Shown piece by piece: positions 26,719-36,318 of a stretch of 64,000 nucleotides of DNA. Made by a program: the position numbers and the translations under genes. Positions within the stretch are counted from its first letter, which is position 1; the number at the start of each line of letters is the position of its first letter. Origin of the DNA: Phaeodactylibacter xiamenensis (GTDB taxonomy: Bacteria > Bacteroidota > Bacteroidia > Chitinophagales > Saprospiraceae); contig NZ_JPOS01000038.1 of NCBI RefSeq assembly GCF_000759025.1, positions 186,001 through 250,000 on the forward strand, written 5' to 3'. A model generated the notes under the pieces. The model was not told where the DNA came from, made no database searches, and saw nothing but the letters and a program-made list of their open reading frames with translations.

Positions 26719-27225
26719 ATGCTAAAGCAAAACCGAGGCGTCAAGTACGGCATTATAGCAGGTGGGATTACCGTGGGTATCTACCTGCTATTTTATTTGA
26801 TCAATAAGGAGCTGGTTTTCAATTCTTTCCTAAACTGGGCAACAGTGGGGCTCTATCTGGCTGTCGCCTGGAAAGCGATTGATGATGAGCGGCAGGCTAT
26901 TGGCGGAAAGCTGGAGTTCCAGCAGGCGCTTAAGGTCGGCTTTACTGTCTTCGTGGTAGCCAATCTGGTGTACTACCTCTATTACTATCTGCTGCATGGT
27001 GTTTTTGATCCGGGGCTCGAAGAGGTACAGCGGGCTGTAATGTCTGAGACCCTGGAAGCCCGGAAAGAGATGCTAACGGAAGAGCAGTACGATGCTTTTA
27101 AAGAATCGTTGGAAGGAGATGGGCTGAAGGTTGGCTTTCAAAACACCCTGCTGACCTACGCCCGCAGCCTGATCGGATACTTCCTGATTTCCCTTGGCCT
27201 GGCGGCATTAGCCAGCCGGAAATGA
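26719..27225 (+). CDS. DUF4199 membrane protein (second copy)
   Basis: This 168-residue protein is a diverged relative of the preceding gene: helices GIIAGGITVGIYLLFYLIN, FLNWATVGLYLAVAWKAI, VGFTVFVVANLVYYLYYYLLH and a C-terminal ARSLIGYFLISLGLAALASRK, with the amphipathic segment (RKEMLTEEQYDAFKESLEG) before the last helix. Two adjacent DUF4199 genes suggest a hetero-oligomer or a simple duplication. Role unknown; neighbours point to envelope glycan or lipid metabolism. Confidence 0.8.
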   Translation: MLKQNRGVKYGIIAGGITVGIYLLFYLINKELVFNSFLNWATVGLYLAVAWKAIDDERQAIGGKLEFQQALKVGFTVFVVANLVYYLYYYLLHGVFDPGLEEVQRAVMSETLEARKEMLTEEQYDAFKESLEGDGLKVGFQNTLLTYARSLIGYFLISLGLAALASRK

Positions 27226-27277
27226 TCATCTTTTCTAACTTTTGCGCGTTCTTCACTTTAAGACCAGAAGCTGATAC

Positions 27278-28252
27278 ATGGATATTTCAATCGTCGTCCC
27301 GCTTTTTAATGAGGAAGAATCCCTGCCGGAGCTGGAAGCCTGGATCCGCTGGGTGATGGAAACGCATGGTTTCTCCTACGAAGTTGTATTTGTGGATGAT
27401 GGCAGCCGGGATGGCTCATGGCAGGTGGTGGAACGTCTGGCTCAGGAGAACACCTGTGTCCGGGGCATTAAGTTTCGCCGCAACTACGGGAAATCTGCTG
27501 CCCTCAACCGGGGCTTTGCTGTCGTACAGGGCGATGTGGTGGTCACCATGGATGCAGACCTGCAAGACTCCCCTGAGGAACTGCCGGAGCTTTACCGCAT
27601 GATTACAGAAGAGGGGTATGATATGGTGTCCGGCTGGAAGAAAAAGCGCTACGATCCGGTGCTTACTAAGAACCTGCCAAGTAAGTTTTTCAATTGGACG
27701 GCCCGCCGCATGACGGGCATCCACCTGCACGATTTTAACTGCGGGCTAAAGGCTTACCGCAATGCCGTAGTCAAAAGCATAGAGGTGTACGGCGATATGC
27801 ACCGTTACATACCGGTCCTCGCCAAATGGGCGGGATTCAAGAAAATAGGGGAGAAGGTGGTGCAGCATCAGGAGCGTAAATATGGCACCACTAAATTTGG
27901 TATTGAGCGCTTTATACGCGGGCCGCTGGATCTGCTCTCGGTCATTTTTATCTCCAAGTTCGGCAAACGGCCCATGCACTTTTTCGGTATGTGGGGCGTT
28001 TTTATCTTCGTCATCGGCTTCTTTGCCGCAGGTTATATTGGCATCAGCAAATTGTACCGTCTGAGCCAGGGGCTGCCTACAATTCTGGTGACGGACAATC
28101 CCTATTTCTACATTTCTCTTACCTGTATGGTTATTGGTACGATGTTGTTCCTTTCCGGCTTTTTGGCCGAGCTGATCTCGCGCACGGCTTCTGACCGAAA
28201 CAGCTATCTTATTGAGCGGGAAATCGGATCAGGCAAGGCAATGACAGAGTAA
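27278..28252 (+). CDS. Family 2 glycosyltransferase, DPM/GtrB-like
   Basis: The 324-residue enzyme has a GT2 catalytic domain (1 to about 220: IVVPLFNEEESLPEL, VDDGSRDGSW, the DxD-containing MDADLQDSPEELP, and KYGTTKFGIERF) followed by two membrane helices (MWGVFIFVIGFFAAGYIG and YISLTCMVIGTMLFLSGFLAEL). This is the layout of polyprenyl-phosphate sugar transferases such as GtrB, ArnC and DPM synthase, which load a sugar from a nucleotide donor onto a polyprenyl phosphate at the inner face. That would supply a donor for GT-C enzymes such as the two candidates upstream, an inference from context. Confidence 0.92.
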   Translation: MDISIVVPLFNEEESLPELEAWIRWVMETHGFSYEVVFVDDGSRDGSWQVVERLAQENTCVRGIKFRRNYGKSAALNRGFAVVQGDVVVTMDADLQDSPEELPELYRMITEEGYDMVSGWKKKRYDPVLTKNLPSKFFNWTARRMTGIHLHDFNCGLKAYRNAVVKSIEVYGDMHRYIPVLAKWAGFKKIGEKVVQHQERKYGTTKFGIERFIRGPLDLLSVIFISKFGKRPMHFFGMWGVFIFVIGFFAAGYIGISKLYRLSQGLPTILVTDNPYFYISLTCMVIGTMLFLSGFLAELISRTASDRNSYLIEREIGSGKAMTE

Positions 28253-28255
28253 TAA

Positions 28256-28293
28256 AAAGGCACGTACCAATGCTGAAGCTGATACGTGCCTTT
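28256..28293. terminator. Bidirectional terminator hairpin
   Basis: AAAGGCACGTA pairs with TACGTGCCTTT around a 16-nt loop containing a smaller GCTGAAGC hairpin. Read on the plus strand it ends in TTT, and on the minus strand in TTTTTATTA, so it suits both the GT2 gene and the converging M28 peptidase gene. Confidence 0.75.
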
Positions 28294-28315
28294 CGTTCCT
28301 GCTGGAATCTATTGC

Positions 28316-29848
28316 TTAGCGTTCGTACAACTGCTTGCCAACTTCCTCATACTTATCGCCTTCCACCCAAAAGGGGCGGTCTTCGTCATCCGCAATCAGG
28401 CGTGCCGTGCGTGCCAGCGCCTGACAGAACTTCTGTAGGTAATCGAAGTCGATGGAATCCGGGTTGTCAGCTGCCTGATGGTAATAGGTACTGATTTCCT
28501 CATCAAACGAAGTCAAACCGGGGCTAAAGCACATGGCCGGCACACCTAGTTTTGCAAAAGATACATTATCAGAGCGGTCGAAGAGGTTCTGCTCCGGTGC
28601 AGGGTTGGGGAATACATCAAGCCCGAAAATGTTAGAAGCTGCTTCCACAAGTCCGTCTGTTCCGGTGCGGCCGAAGCCTACGATGGAAACATAGGAGGGG
28701 TCGTTGTAGCCTGCACCATCTGTATTCAGGTTGAAAATGACCTGTTCCATTGGGATGAGCGGGTTTTCGGCGTAGTATTGACTACCAAGTAAGCCGATTT
28801 CCTCACCGGTCACTGCCAGGAAGATAACGGAACGTTTGGGAGGCGCTTCTGCCAGTGCCTGCAGGGCACCGAGAAGTGCGGTCGTTCCCATAGCGTTGTC
28901 CCGGGCACCGTTGAAGATGCTGTCCTCCGGTGTGTAGGGAGAGCCACCATTCTTACCGGTACCAACGTGGTCGAAGTGAGCCGTGATAAGCAAATATTCG
29001 TCCTTTAATTCCGGATCGGTGCCTTCCAGCAATCCGATGACGTTGTTGGAAGTGACAGCCCGGCGGGAGAAGCCCTCACTGCTCAGCTCCACCTTTGTCT
29101 TTTTGCTATCCTTCATGGCATTGAAGGTCTCTTTGTTTTTTTCCTTGATCCAGCCATAAACAAAGTTGGGGTTGGATTTGGTGGTCTCCATTTTATCAGC
29201 CAGGTTAAGGCTTTCCTTGCCAAAGTAAGACAGGAAGAACTGCCAGGGGAACTGCAGGCGGTAGAGCTCGATCAGGCCAACCGCGCCTTTTTCTTTAGCC
29301 AGTTTACGCTTTTTGCTCATGGAGTTGAAAACGGTCAGCGGGTCTTGTCCCTCCGGCGTGCCAGGCAATACGAAAACGAGTTTACCTTCCACATCAAGCT
29401 TGTCATAGTCATTTATACCTGTTTCCTCGTCCACCCAGCCATAATTGGCAAAGACGGCTTTGGTCTTAGTCGGTTCAAGGTTGCCGGTCATCATCAGCAG
29501 GTTGTCGCCCTGTGTGTAGGTCTCGTCCTCAATGACGATCTTAGCCGCAGATGGAGGCGTAATGGCTTCAAAGGGGACAGGCTGGTAGTAGCCCTGAGCG
29601 CCATCCACTTGCTTTAGGCCAAAGGTGGCGTACTGGGAGGCGATGTAAGCAGCCGCAATATCGTTGCCCATTTCGCCGGTGCGCCGGCCCTGCAGGGCAT
29701 CAGAAGCCAAAAACCGGAGGTGGGCTTCCATATCGGCCTTGGTGATGTCAAATTCAGGGGCCCGGCTGTCGCTTTGCGCCTGAGCAGTTGTTAAGCAAAT
29801 AAAGGCAAGCCAACTTGCCAGGATTGTCAGTTTTTTCATTAATTCCAA
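28316..29848 (-). CDS. M28-family aminopeptidase with PA domain insertion
   Basis: The 510-residue protein is an exported M28 zinc peptidase. It has a signal peptide (MKKLTILASWLAFICLTTAQAQ), a protease-associated domain at about 95-260, and a complete catalytic set: TAHFDHVG, GARDNAMGT, the general-base glutamates in TGEEIGLLGS, LNTDGAGY and the final histidine in YYHQAADNPD. The start could be ATG 29848 or the ATG three codons later, which starts the signal peptide directly. It should release N-terminal residues from peptides in the periplasm or outside, and there is no lipobox or T9SS domain. Confidence 0.92.
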   Translation of the reverse strand: MELMKKLTILASWLAFICLTTAQAQSDSRAPEFDITKADMEAHLRFLASDALQGRRTGEMGNDIAAAYIASQYATFGLKQVDGAQGYYQPVPFEAITPPSAAKIVIEDETYTQGDNLLMMTGNLEPTKTKAVFANYGWVDEETGINDYDKLDVEGKLVFVLPGTPEGQDPLTVFNSMSKKRKLAKEKGAVGLIELYRLQFPWQFFLSYFGKESLNLADKMETTKSNPNFVYGWIKEKNKETFNAMKDSKKTKVELSSEGFSRRAVTSNNVIGLLEGTDPELKDEYLLITAHFDHVGTGKNGGSPYTPEDSIFNGARDNAMGTTALLGALQALAEAPPKRSVIFLAVTGEEIGLLGSQYYAENPLIPMEQVIFNLNTDGAGYNDPSYVSIVGFGRTGTDGLVEAASNIFGLDVFPNPAPEQNLFDRSDNVSFAKLGVPAMCFSPGLTSFDEEISTYYHQAADNPDSIDFDYLQKFCQALARTARLIADDEDRPFWVEGDKYEEVGKQLYER

Positions 29849-30044
29849 TGGTTTGGTTACACGAGTCCTGTCCTTATTAGAGGAGGTTCCTCAGATAAGG
29901 GTTAAAGGTAATGATACAGGACGGAATGATCGGTATTGAATCTACGGAAGTATCGAATTGGAAGATTGATGACGCCATTAGCCCGCTGAAAGGCCGCAGA
30001 TGCTGCTATACGTCTGGTGTTCAACCGCTAGTGTCTCCCCGCTG

Positions 30045-30075
30045 TTGTTAATCCTGAAAAATCCCTGTATTTTTG
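30045..30075 (+). promoter_or_regulatory. Bacteroidota-type promoter for the TonB receptor/DUF4249 pair
   Basis: TTG at 30045-30047 is followed after 20 nt by TATTTTTG at 30068-30075, an exact TTG-N20-TAnnTTTG promoter 40 nt before the receptor ATG. Confidence 0.6.
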
Positions 30076-30115
30076 GAAATAGGAATAGCGACTTTCCTGA
30101 TCCGCAAATGCCTTT

Positions 30116-32776
30116 ATGAAGCGACTTCTACTTTTAATATTGCTTACCATCCCTTGTGCTTATGTGCTGGTTGCTCAGGGAGTGCTGGATCAACAGGTCT
30201 CTGCTGAGTTTTGGGAGGTATCGCTAGAGGAAGCGCTCTACCGGCTGGGCGACGAGCATGATTTACGGTTGTCCTTTTCCAACGATATCCTTCCTCCGAA
30301 GGTCATTACGGCAAAGTTCGAGCAGCGCACTATCGGAAGTGCTTTAGGCCAGCTACTACAGGATACGCCCCTAAGGATTAAAGAGCTTGGTGGGCAAATT
30401 GTGATTTTCTTGCCAGTTGATCTTGAATTCACCATCAATGGTATTTTGGTGGATGCCAGTACAGGTGAACGCCTGATCGGTGCCAACATCTACGATAATA
30501 AAAGTGGCAAAGGCACGGTCACTAATGAGTATGGTTATTTTAGTATTACCCTTCCAGCTGGCCCGGTAGCGCTGGATTTCTCTTACGTTGGCTATGGCAC
30601 TCTTTCTTCTGATTTCTATTTAATGGACAATCAGCGCCTCGACCAGCAACTACGGTCTGACCTTCAGTTGGAGCCAATAGAAGTGGTGGGGTACAAACCC
30701 AGGGTTGACCCGAAAATGGTACAATCCGGAGGGGCGACACAGCTAAACATGGAGCAGTTGGAACAGCTGCCGGCTTTGGCTGGGGAGTCTGACCTGGTCA
30801 GGGCCTTACAGTTGCTGCCCGGTGTTCAATCTGGTACAGATGGATTGGATGGGCTGCATGTACGGGGCGGAGGCAATGGTCAGAACCTGATCATGATCGA
30901 TGGTGTACCGGTCTACAACATATCTCATGCAGCGGGGCTGTTCTCGGTATTTAATACGAATGCCGTCAAAAGTGCCCAGCTCTATAAAAGTGGATTCCCT
31001 GCCCGTTTTGGTGGGCGTTTATCTTCCGTTCTGGACATTCGTACCCGTGACGGCAACAACCAGCACTATGAAGCTGAGGCAAGCCTTGGGCTTTTGTCAG
31101 GCCGGATGACGCTGGAAGGGCCGATTCAGAAAGGTAAAAGCAGCTTTATCGTTTCCGGCCGCCGTAGCCTGATTGGCTGGTATTTGCAGCCGCTTGCCGA
31201 GAGCATACGTTCAGAAGAGGACCGGCAGAGCCTGGTAGACTATGATTTTTATGACGTTAATGCCAAACTGAACTTTACGCTTTCAGATCGGGACGACCTT
31301 TACTTTAGTTTTTATACAGGCAAGGATGCTTACCGAAACCGAAGCCTGGCATTGGATACTCTGTTCACTCAGGATACCAGCGTCTTAGAGCCTGTACCTT
31401 TTCTCTCCTCCAGAAGTGCGCTGGAGGAGATGACCTGGGGGAACACCGTGACTTCCATGCGATGGACTCATCTGTTTGGCGATCAGCTGTTCGCAAGCCT
31501 CACTGCTTCTTACAGCGGGCTGGATGTGGGCATTACTTACGAAAGGGGCGATTCTCTGACGAATGCAAGGTCTGGGAGTGTAACGGACCGGTACATTAGT
31601 ATAGGGAGGTACTTTTCGCAAATTGATGATTTTGGTGTGCGGCTTGACTTTGACTACCGGCCTGCGCCTGTACAATCGCTTCGGTTTGGGGTTTTTGCCA
31701 CCCGTCATCTGTTTGAACCAGGCCTTTTATCACTCGAACTGGTTGAGAAATCAGATACCCTCCGGCAGCCCCGGATGCAAGCCAGGGCCATATCTGCCGT
31801 TGAATTTGGGGGCTATCTGGAAAATATCTGGCAGGTTAGTCCGGAGGTTAAGGTAAATGCCGGGCTTCATCTGGCTGCATTTCAGGTAGATGGGCAGACT
31901 TACTCCTCTTTGCAGCCCCGGTTGATTGCCAACTGGAGCATTAATAACCGTCTTCTGCTGAATGGCTATCTGAGCAAAATGACACAGTTTGTCCACCTGC
32001 TTTCCAACTCTACACTTGGCCTGCCCAATGACCTCTGGGTGCCTAGTACTGCATCCGTTAAGCCGGAGCAGAGCTGGCAGTTTGGTTTGTCTTCGACCTG
32101 GCAGTTTGGGGAAGGCTGGCAGCTTACCGGCGATATGTACACCAAGTATATGAGCCAGCTGCTAACTTACTCGGAAGGGGCGCTGTTTTTTAATAATTGG
32201 GAAAGCAATCTTACCTCAGGGACAGGACAGGCATATGGCATGGAGCTGCTTTTGGAAAAACGGCAGGGAAAGACTACCGGATGGGCATCCTACGGGCTGG
32301 CCTGGGCGGACCGGCGCTTCCCACTCGTAAATAACGGGAGGCGGTACCCTTATAGGTATGACCGCAGGCACAGCCTTACCCTTGCTTTCGTGCATGTCTT
32401 CAACGAGTGGCTGGAGTTTTCCGGATCATGGGCAATGAATTCCGGTTTTGCTTTTAGCCTTCCGCAGGGGCGTTATCAGGTTTTCCTGCCTGGAGTCGGG
32501 AGCATCAACGTCGTTGATTATGGAGAAAAGAACAGCTTTCGGATGCCCGTTTATCACCGCCTGGATTTTGGGGTAAACCTTTACATCGAAGCAGAAAGGG
32601 TTCGGCATACTTTAAACCTGGGCGTTTATAACCTGTATAACCGCCGAAACCCATTGTATTACAATCTGGAAACCCGCTATGTAACCGAGGGCAGCGAAAT
32701 AAGGGAAGACCGCCGGTTTAGCCCGGTATGGTTGTTGCCATTAATCCCTGCACTGAACTATTCTTTAAAATTATAA
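30116..32776 (+). CDS. TonB-dependent receptor with STN and carboxypeptidase-like N-domains
   Basis: The 886-residue outer-membrane receptor has a signal peptide (1-20), a secretin/TonB N-terminal (STN) domain at about 28-100 (LEEALYRLGDEHDLRLSFS ... GQIVIFLP), a carboxypeptidase regulatory-like domain (about 103-190: INGILVDASTGERLIGANI), a plug (about 200-310: LPALAGESDLVRALQLLPGV, HVRGGGNGQNLIMIDG) and a long beta-barrel. An STN domain often signals to a FecR/anti-sigma partner, but none lies nearby. It pairs with the following DUF4249 lipoprotein, a common receptor-lipoprotein arrangement in Bacteroidota. The ligand is unknown. Confidence 0.93.
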   Translation: MKRLLLLILLTIPCAYVLVAQGVLDQQVSAEFWEVSLEEALYRLGDEHDLRLSFSNDILPPKVITAKFEQRTIGSALGQLLQDTPLRIKELGGQIVIFLPVDLEFTINGILVDASTGERLIGANIYDNKSGKGTVTNEYGYFSITLPAGPVALDFSYVGYGTLSSDFYLMDNQRLDQQLRSDLQLEPIEVVGYKPRVDPKMVQSGGATQLNMEQLEQLPALAGESDLVRALQLLPGVQSGTDGLDGLHVRGGGNGQNLIMIDGVPVYNISHAAGLFSVFNTNAVKSAQLYKSGFPARFGGRLSSVLDIRTRDGNNQHYEAEASLGLLSGRMTLEGPIQKGKSSFIVSGRRSLIGWYLQPLAESIRSEEDRQSLVDYDFYDVNAKLNFTLSDRDDLYFSFYTGKDAYRNRSLALDTLFTQDTSVLEPVPFLSSRSALEEMTWGNTVTSMRWTHLFGDQLFASLTASYSGLDVGITYERGDSLTNARSGSVTDRYISIGRYFSQIDDFGVRLDFDYRPAPVQSLRFGVFATRHLFEPGLLSLELVEKSDTLRQPRMQARAISAVEFGGYLENIWQVSPEVKVNAGLHLAAFQVDGQTYSSLQPRLIANWSINNRLLLNGYLSKMTQFVHLLSNSTLGLPNDLWVPSTASVKPEQSWQFGLSSTWQFGEGWQLTGDMYTKYMSQLLTYSEGALFFNNWESNLTSGTGQAYGMELLLEKRQGKTTGWASYGLAWADRRFPLVNNGRRYPYRYDRRHSLTLAFVHVFNEWLEFSGSWAMNSGFAFSLPQGRYQVFLPGVGSINVVDYGEKNSFRMPVYHRLDFGVNLYIEAERVRHTLNLGVYNLYNRRNPLYYNLETRYVTEGSEIREDRRFSPVWLLPLIPALNYSLKL

Positions 32777-32935
32777 TTGTATATTCGCTGACATCTCCTT
32801 ATATTTTAGGGGATATTATTGCTAGAGGGGGGCTCTTCGCCGAAACCCTATTTATGCCGGAATAATATTTTGACAAACCGCTTTGATTTTAATGTTTGTT
32901 TTAAGTGTTTTTGGTATGGAGAAAACGGATAGTTT

Positions 32936-33883
32936 ATGCCGCGTTTGATTTTTTTACCGATTTTTTTGGCTATGCTAAGCTTTGTGCTTAGTTGTGAAAA
33001 AGTCTTTGACGTTAATTCGGCTATAGATGCCCGTTCGTCTGAACTCGTGGTGGTAAGCAGTTTCACACTGGATCGGACATTACAGGTCTATGTATCTTCC
33101 TCCGGAAGTATCCTTGATGATGAGCCAATCGCTTATATCGATAACGCTATTGTAGAGCTCTACCGCAATGAGGAATTTCTGACTCAACTGAGCTTTTCTG
33201 AAGATAAGGACAAGATATCAAACCTGCCATTCTATTCTGCAGGAGATTTCCAGCTCCAGGTCGGGATCAAATATACCATTAGGGTGGATGCGCCGGGCTT
33301 TGAGACGGTCACTGCCCATAGTCAAATCCCTACGCCTGTCAAAATGGTTTCTTCTGAGATTTCGGATTTGCAGTTTTCTGAGATGACGGGAGAAAAGGAA
33401 ACTCTGGTCCGTTACCGCGTTGGAATCGCCTTCGAGGATCCCGGGCAGATAGATAATTACTATCACATCAACCTGCTGCAACAATTTAGAGAATATGCAA
33501 TTATTGAGAATGACACCCTGTATTTCAGGGAGGAAATGAGGCCTGTAATTTTTTCGAACCAACTGAATACCAACTTTCAGGTCGCTCATGTTGGTGGAGG
33601 TTTGTTGTTGGCAGATGAAGATCAGGATGGCCAAACCATCCGGTTAAACCTACCCGTTGAATTTAGTTATTTGCCGAACCGTGATGAGCTGGGTAAGCTC
33701 TTTATCGAGCTGCGGGCGGTTTCCAAGGAGTATTACCAATACTTCTCAACCATAAGCAGGCAGAATGGCGTGTCGGACTCCCCCTATGCTGATCCTGTAA
33801 TCGTTTACGATAATATTAACGGCGGGCAGGGGGTTTTCGCAGGGTTTAGCACTTCCAGCGACTCCCTTGTTGTTGGGTATTGA
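32936..33883 (+). CDS. DUF4249 lipoprotein, partner of the TonB receptor
   Basis: The 315-residue protein begins with a lipoprotein signal peptide (MPRLIFLPIFLAMLSFVLSC, lipobox LSC with Cys20) and carries the DUF4249 pattern: LVVVSSFTLDRTLQVYVSSSGSI, IDNAIVELYRNEEFL, YTIRVDAPGFETVTA and the late GGQGVFAGFSTSSDSLVV. DUF4249 lipoproteins normally lie directly downstream of a TonB-dependent receptor with an N-terminal regulatory-like domain, as here (gap 159 nt), and are thought to bind the ligand on the outer surface. The ligand is unknown. Confidence 0.88.
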   Translation: MPRLIFLPIFLAMLSFVLSCEKVFDVNSAIDARSSELVVVSSFTLDRTLQVYVSSSGSILDDEPIAYIDNAIVELYRNEEFLTQLSFSEDKDKISNLPFYSAGDFQLQVGIKYTIRVDAPGFETVTAHSQIPTPVKMVSSEISDLQFSEMTGEKETLVRYRVGIAFEDPGQIDNYYHINLLQQFREYAIIENDTLYFREEMRPVIFSNQLNTNFQVAHVGGGLLLADEDQDGQTIRLNLPVEFSYLPNRDELGKLFIELRAVSKEYYQYFSTISRQNGVSDSPYADPVIVYDNINGGQGVFAGFSTSSDSLVVGY

Positions 33884-34085
33884 CGTTTCCTGACTCCCCG
33901 TTTTACACGCTCCGCCTTTACATACTTTCCCTACTCTGGTTATTTTGTTATACAGTTCATCTGAAAAAACTTCTTCTTCGCATAGGGGGACTTCTGATAT
34001 TTAGTGTCTCTATAGGTGAAATTGCAGAATACATGGCATTGAATATTGTCCATGTTTGAAAGTGAGATTACCTAAAAGAGCTAAC

Positions 34086-34766
34086 ATGAACGCCGAAGCA
34101 AAATCATCATTTATTGACCTTTTTCCCCTCTTCTCCGTTCTCTCTGCTGAGGACAAAGCGGCGCTGGCAGAGATGATGGAGTATAAGGTGAAGCCGAAGT
34201 ATTCCTTCATCTATATGCCGGGAGATGCTTCAGAATACATTTATTTCCTGGCCAAAGGGACTGTTAAAATTGGCACACATTCCACAGATGGTAAGGAGAT
34301 TATTAAGTCACTGATCCATCCTACTGCCATGTTTGGGGAGTTGGGCCTGATAGGAGAGCCTTATTACAAGGATTTTGCACAGGCACTTAAGCAGGACGTT
34401 CATGTGTATCAGCTTAAAGTAGCTGATATGAAAAAGCTGATGCAAAAGAGTTTTGACCTCTGCACGTCGGTCATGAATCTGTTTGGCGGCCGGTTGGTCC
34501 GGGCGGAGGACAAGCTGGAGTCGCTGATTTTCAAAGATGCCCGCACTCGTATTATTGAATTTATCAAAGACGCCGTCAACAAGCGCGGCCGCCGGGTGGG
34601 CTACGAAATGCTGCTCAAGCACTCCCTGACGCACCAGGATATTGCCAATATCACCTGCACCTCCCGTCAAACGGTAACACTGGTGCTTAATGAGCTAAAA
34701 AAATCAGACCTTATCTATTTTAACCGGGGTAAAATTCTGGTAAGAGATATGGCAAGGCTCGTTTAG
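34086..34766 (+). CDS. Crp/Fnr-family transcriptional regulator
   Basis: The 226-residue protein has a cyclic-nucleotide-binding-like beta-barrel at about 15-120 (YSFIYMPGDASEYIYFLAKGTVKIG, MFGELGLIGEP) and a winged helix-turn-helix at about 150-226 with recognition segment LTHQDIANITCTSRQTVTLVLNELKK. No N-terminal cysteine cluster of the FNR kind is present, so it is not an iron-sulphur oxygen sensor. The start is ATG 34086; the track start uses a TTG. It is monocistronic and ends at a strong terminator. Targets are unknown. Confidence 0.9.
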   Translation: MNAEAKSSFIDLFPLFSVLSAEDKAALAEMMEYKVKPKYSFIYMPGDASEYIYFLAKGTVKIGTHSTDGKEIIKSLIHPTAMFGELGLIGEPYYKDFAQALKQDVHVYQLKVADMKKLMQKSFDLCTSVMNLFGGRLVRAEDKLESLIFKDARTRIIEFIKDAVNKRGRRVGYEMLLKHSLTHQDIANITCTSRQTVTLVLNELKKSDLIYFNRGKILVRDMARLV

Positions 34767-34818
34767 ACAAATAAATCACGAGAATTGGATTAAAAAGGTA
34801 TAAGAATCGGATTTAAAG

Positions 34819-34854
34819 AAAGCCCCGGTAAGCGTACATCGCTCCGGGGCTTTT
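34819..34854. terminator. Bidirectional terminator hairpin
   Basis: AAAGCCCCGG pairs with CCGGGGCTTT, with an inner AGCG/CGCT stem and a TACAT loop. T-runs follow on both strands (TTTT on plus, TTTCTTT on minus), so it serves the regulator gene and the converging lipoprotein gene. Confidence 0.85.
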
Positions 34855-34890
34855 AGCATTAGCGGCCATATCTGACAGGCTGCAAGTAGG

Positions 34891-35934
34891 CTAATCCCTG
34901 ACGCAGCGCAGAGAGTTCCCAAGTGTTTTTAAGTGGTCACCTTGGTGTGTAGCGTTGTCGTATTGTATATCAATTCGGTAGGCAGAATAAGAATACTTTT
35001 CAGTAGCGCTCCACCACCAACCAATTTCCCCAACGTTCCGGAATTCGCCATCTATGCTACGGTATCCGCCCGGGCGTGCAGTGAAGCCGGTTTCATTGGT
35101 CGAAGTACTATTATCACCAACCCAGTGTGCGTTCCCCATCTCTTTTAATTTTCCACCGGCTACGGCATATCCACCCAGGTAATCGACCAGTTCTGTCCAT
35201 TCCTCATCACTCGGCAGGTGCCAGCCTGTAGGGCATGCGCCCTGCACTTCGCTTGGGTTAGTACTGCTGCTGATTGCACCGTTCATAGCTGCTGTCCAAT
35301 TATAGAGGACGCCGTAAGAAGTGTAATTGGGGGTGGCTTTGGCTTCATCAATATCTGTCCCGTTGTAACCATATACATAATAATACGGCCCTTCTTCATC
35401 TTCTGATCCGTCAACCGGCCTGTTTACCATTGGCAAATAGACCAGGTTTTCGGCCATCCATACTTGATCGCCTATGGTGGCAGTTGGATAAACATGCCCA
35501 TCACGGGGGTCAGTAAAACTACCTGCGTTACTCTCCTCCAGTGTCGTAAATGATACGGTGTTGCCATAGCCTGTGCCTACGCTATTAGTTGCATACGCCC
35601 GGGCATAGTAAGTTGTATTGGGCTCCAAATCTACAAGACTGCTTATGAAATTTCCGGTGCCACCACCATTCTCGGTTTTACGGTCATTAATGGTTGGTGG
35701 GGCTGTCGTATTCCAGCAGGTTCCTCTTTGGGTTATGACCTTTCCGCCATCATCAGTGATGTTTCCCCCTAAGAGGGCTGAGGTTATAGTTATTTCAACG
35801 GCTTCTGCAGTTGAAAGCAACGGGACATCGTCAGGGTCATCAATATGGACAGTATCTTTTTCGCAGCCAGCTGCAAAAACCAATAACCCCATCATTGCTA
35901 AGAGTAGATGGATAAAGAATTTTTGGCTTTTCAT
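34891..35934 (-). CDS. FISUMP-domain lipoprotein with Fn3-like domain
   Basis: The 347-residue lipoprotein has a type II signal peptide (lipobox AAGC, Cys24), an Fn3-like Ig domain at about 40-135 (ITSALLGGNITDDGGKVITQRGTCWN ... YYARAYATNSVGTGYGN) and a FISUMP domain at about 140-347 (DGHVYPTATIGDQVWMAENL, YGVLYNWTAAM, CPTGWHLPSDEEW, GFTARPGGYR, GWWWSATE, SLRCVRD). FISUMP domains (Fibrobacter succinogenes major paralogous) resemble formylglycine-generating/C-type-lectin folds and are common at Bacteroidota cell surfaces. It is likely displayed on the outer membrane. Role unknown. Confidence 0.9.
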   Translation of the reverse strand: MKSQKFFIHLLLAMMGLLVFAAGCEKDTVHIDDPDDVPLLSTAEAVEITITSALLGGNITDDGGKVITQRGTCWNTTAPPTINDRKTENGGGTGNFISSLVDLEPNTTYYARAYATNSVGTGYGNTVSFTTLEESNAGSFTDPRDGHVYPTATIGDQVWMAENLVYLPMVNRPVDGSEDEEGPYYYVYGYNGTDIDEAKATPNYTSYGVLYNWTAAMNGAISSSTNPSEVQGACPTGWHLPSDEEWTELVDYLGGYAVAGGKLKEMGNAHWVGDNSTSTNETGFTARPGGYRSIDGEFRNVGEIGWWWSATEKYSYSAYRIDIQYDNATHQGDHLKTLGNSLRCVRD

Positions 35935-36318
35935 CGTTCGATAATTTAGTTGTTATGTTGCTCATTGAACAGCCTGCCAACAGTATGACCAAGGCTTGGA
36001 ACTGATTCAACGTGTTATTGTCAACAACTTCTATACTACGAGTTTGTCTGCTCTACTGTGCGGAGTATAGAGCAGTCAAAGCCAGGGTTTACGCCGAAAA
36101 GCGGCGGTTATTTGCCTCAATAGGCAGGACTACTTTGTCAGCTGTATTCTTTATCCATTTATACAGATCAACTGAGCAAAGCAATGAGTTTTATCATCGT
36201 GTTGCAGTTTTTTTTCAATAGGGTATTTTCCACGCTGGAAAAGCGGCTAATTCACTAATGTACGCTACTGCGTTTTACTGCTACTAGTTTCGGTACGGAG
36301 TAGTATAGCAACGGAAAT
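35935..36318. other. Intergenic region with hairpins, no gene seen
   Basis: This 384-nt gap holds no convincing ORF. It contains an imperfect hairpin at 36030-36071 (TCTATACTACG with CGGAGTATAGA, one mismatch), an inner CTGCTCTA/TAGAGCAG pairing, and a related CGGAGTAGTATAG string near 36295. The promoter of the FISUMP gene should lie near its upstream end. I see no tRNA or small RNA that I can name. Confidence 0.4.
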
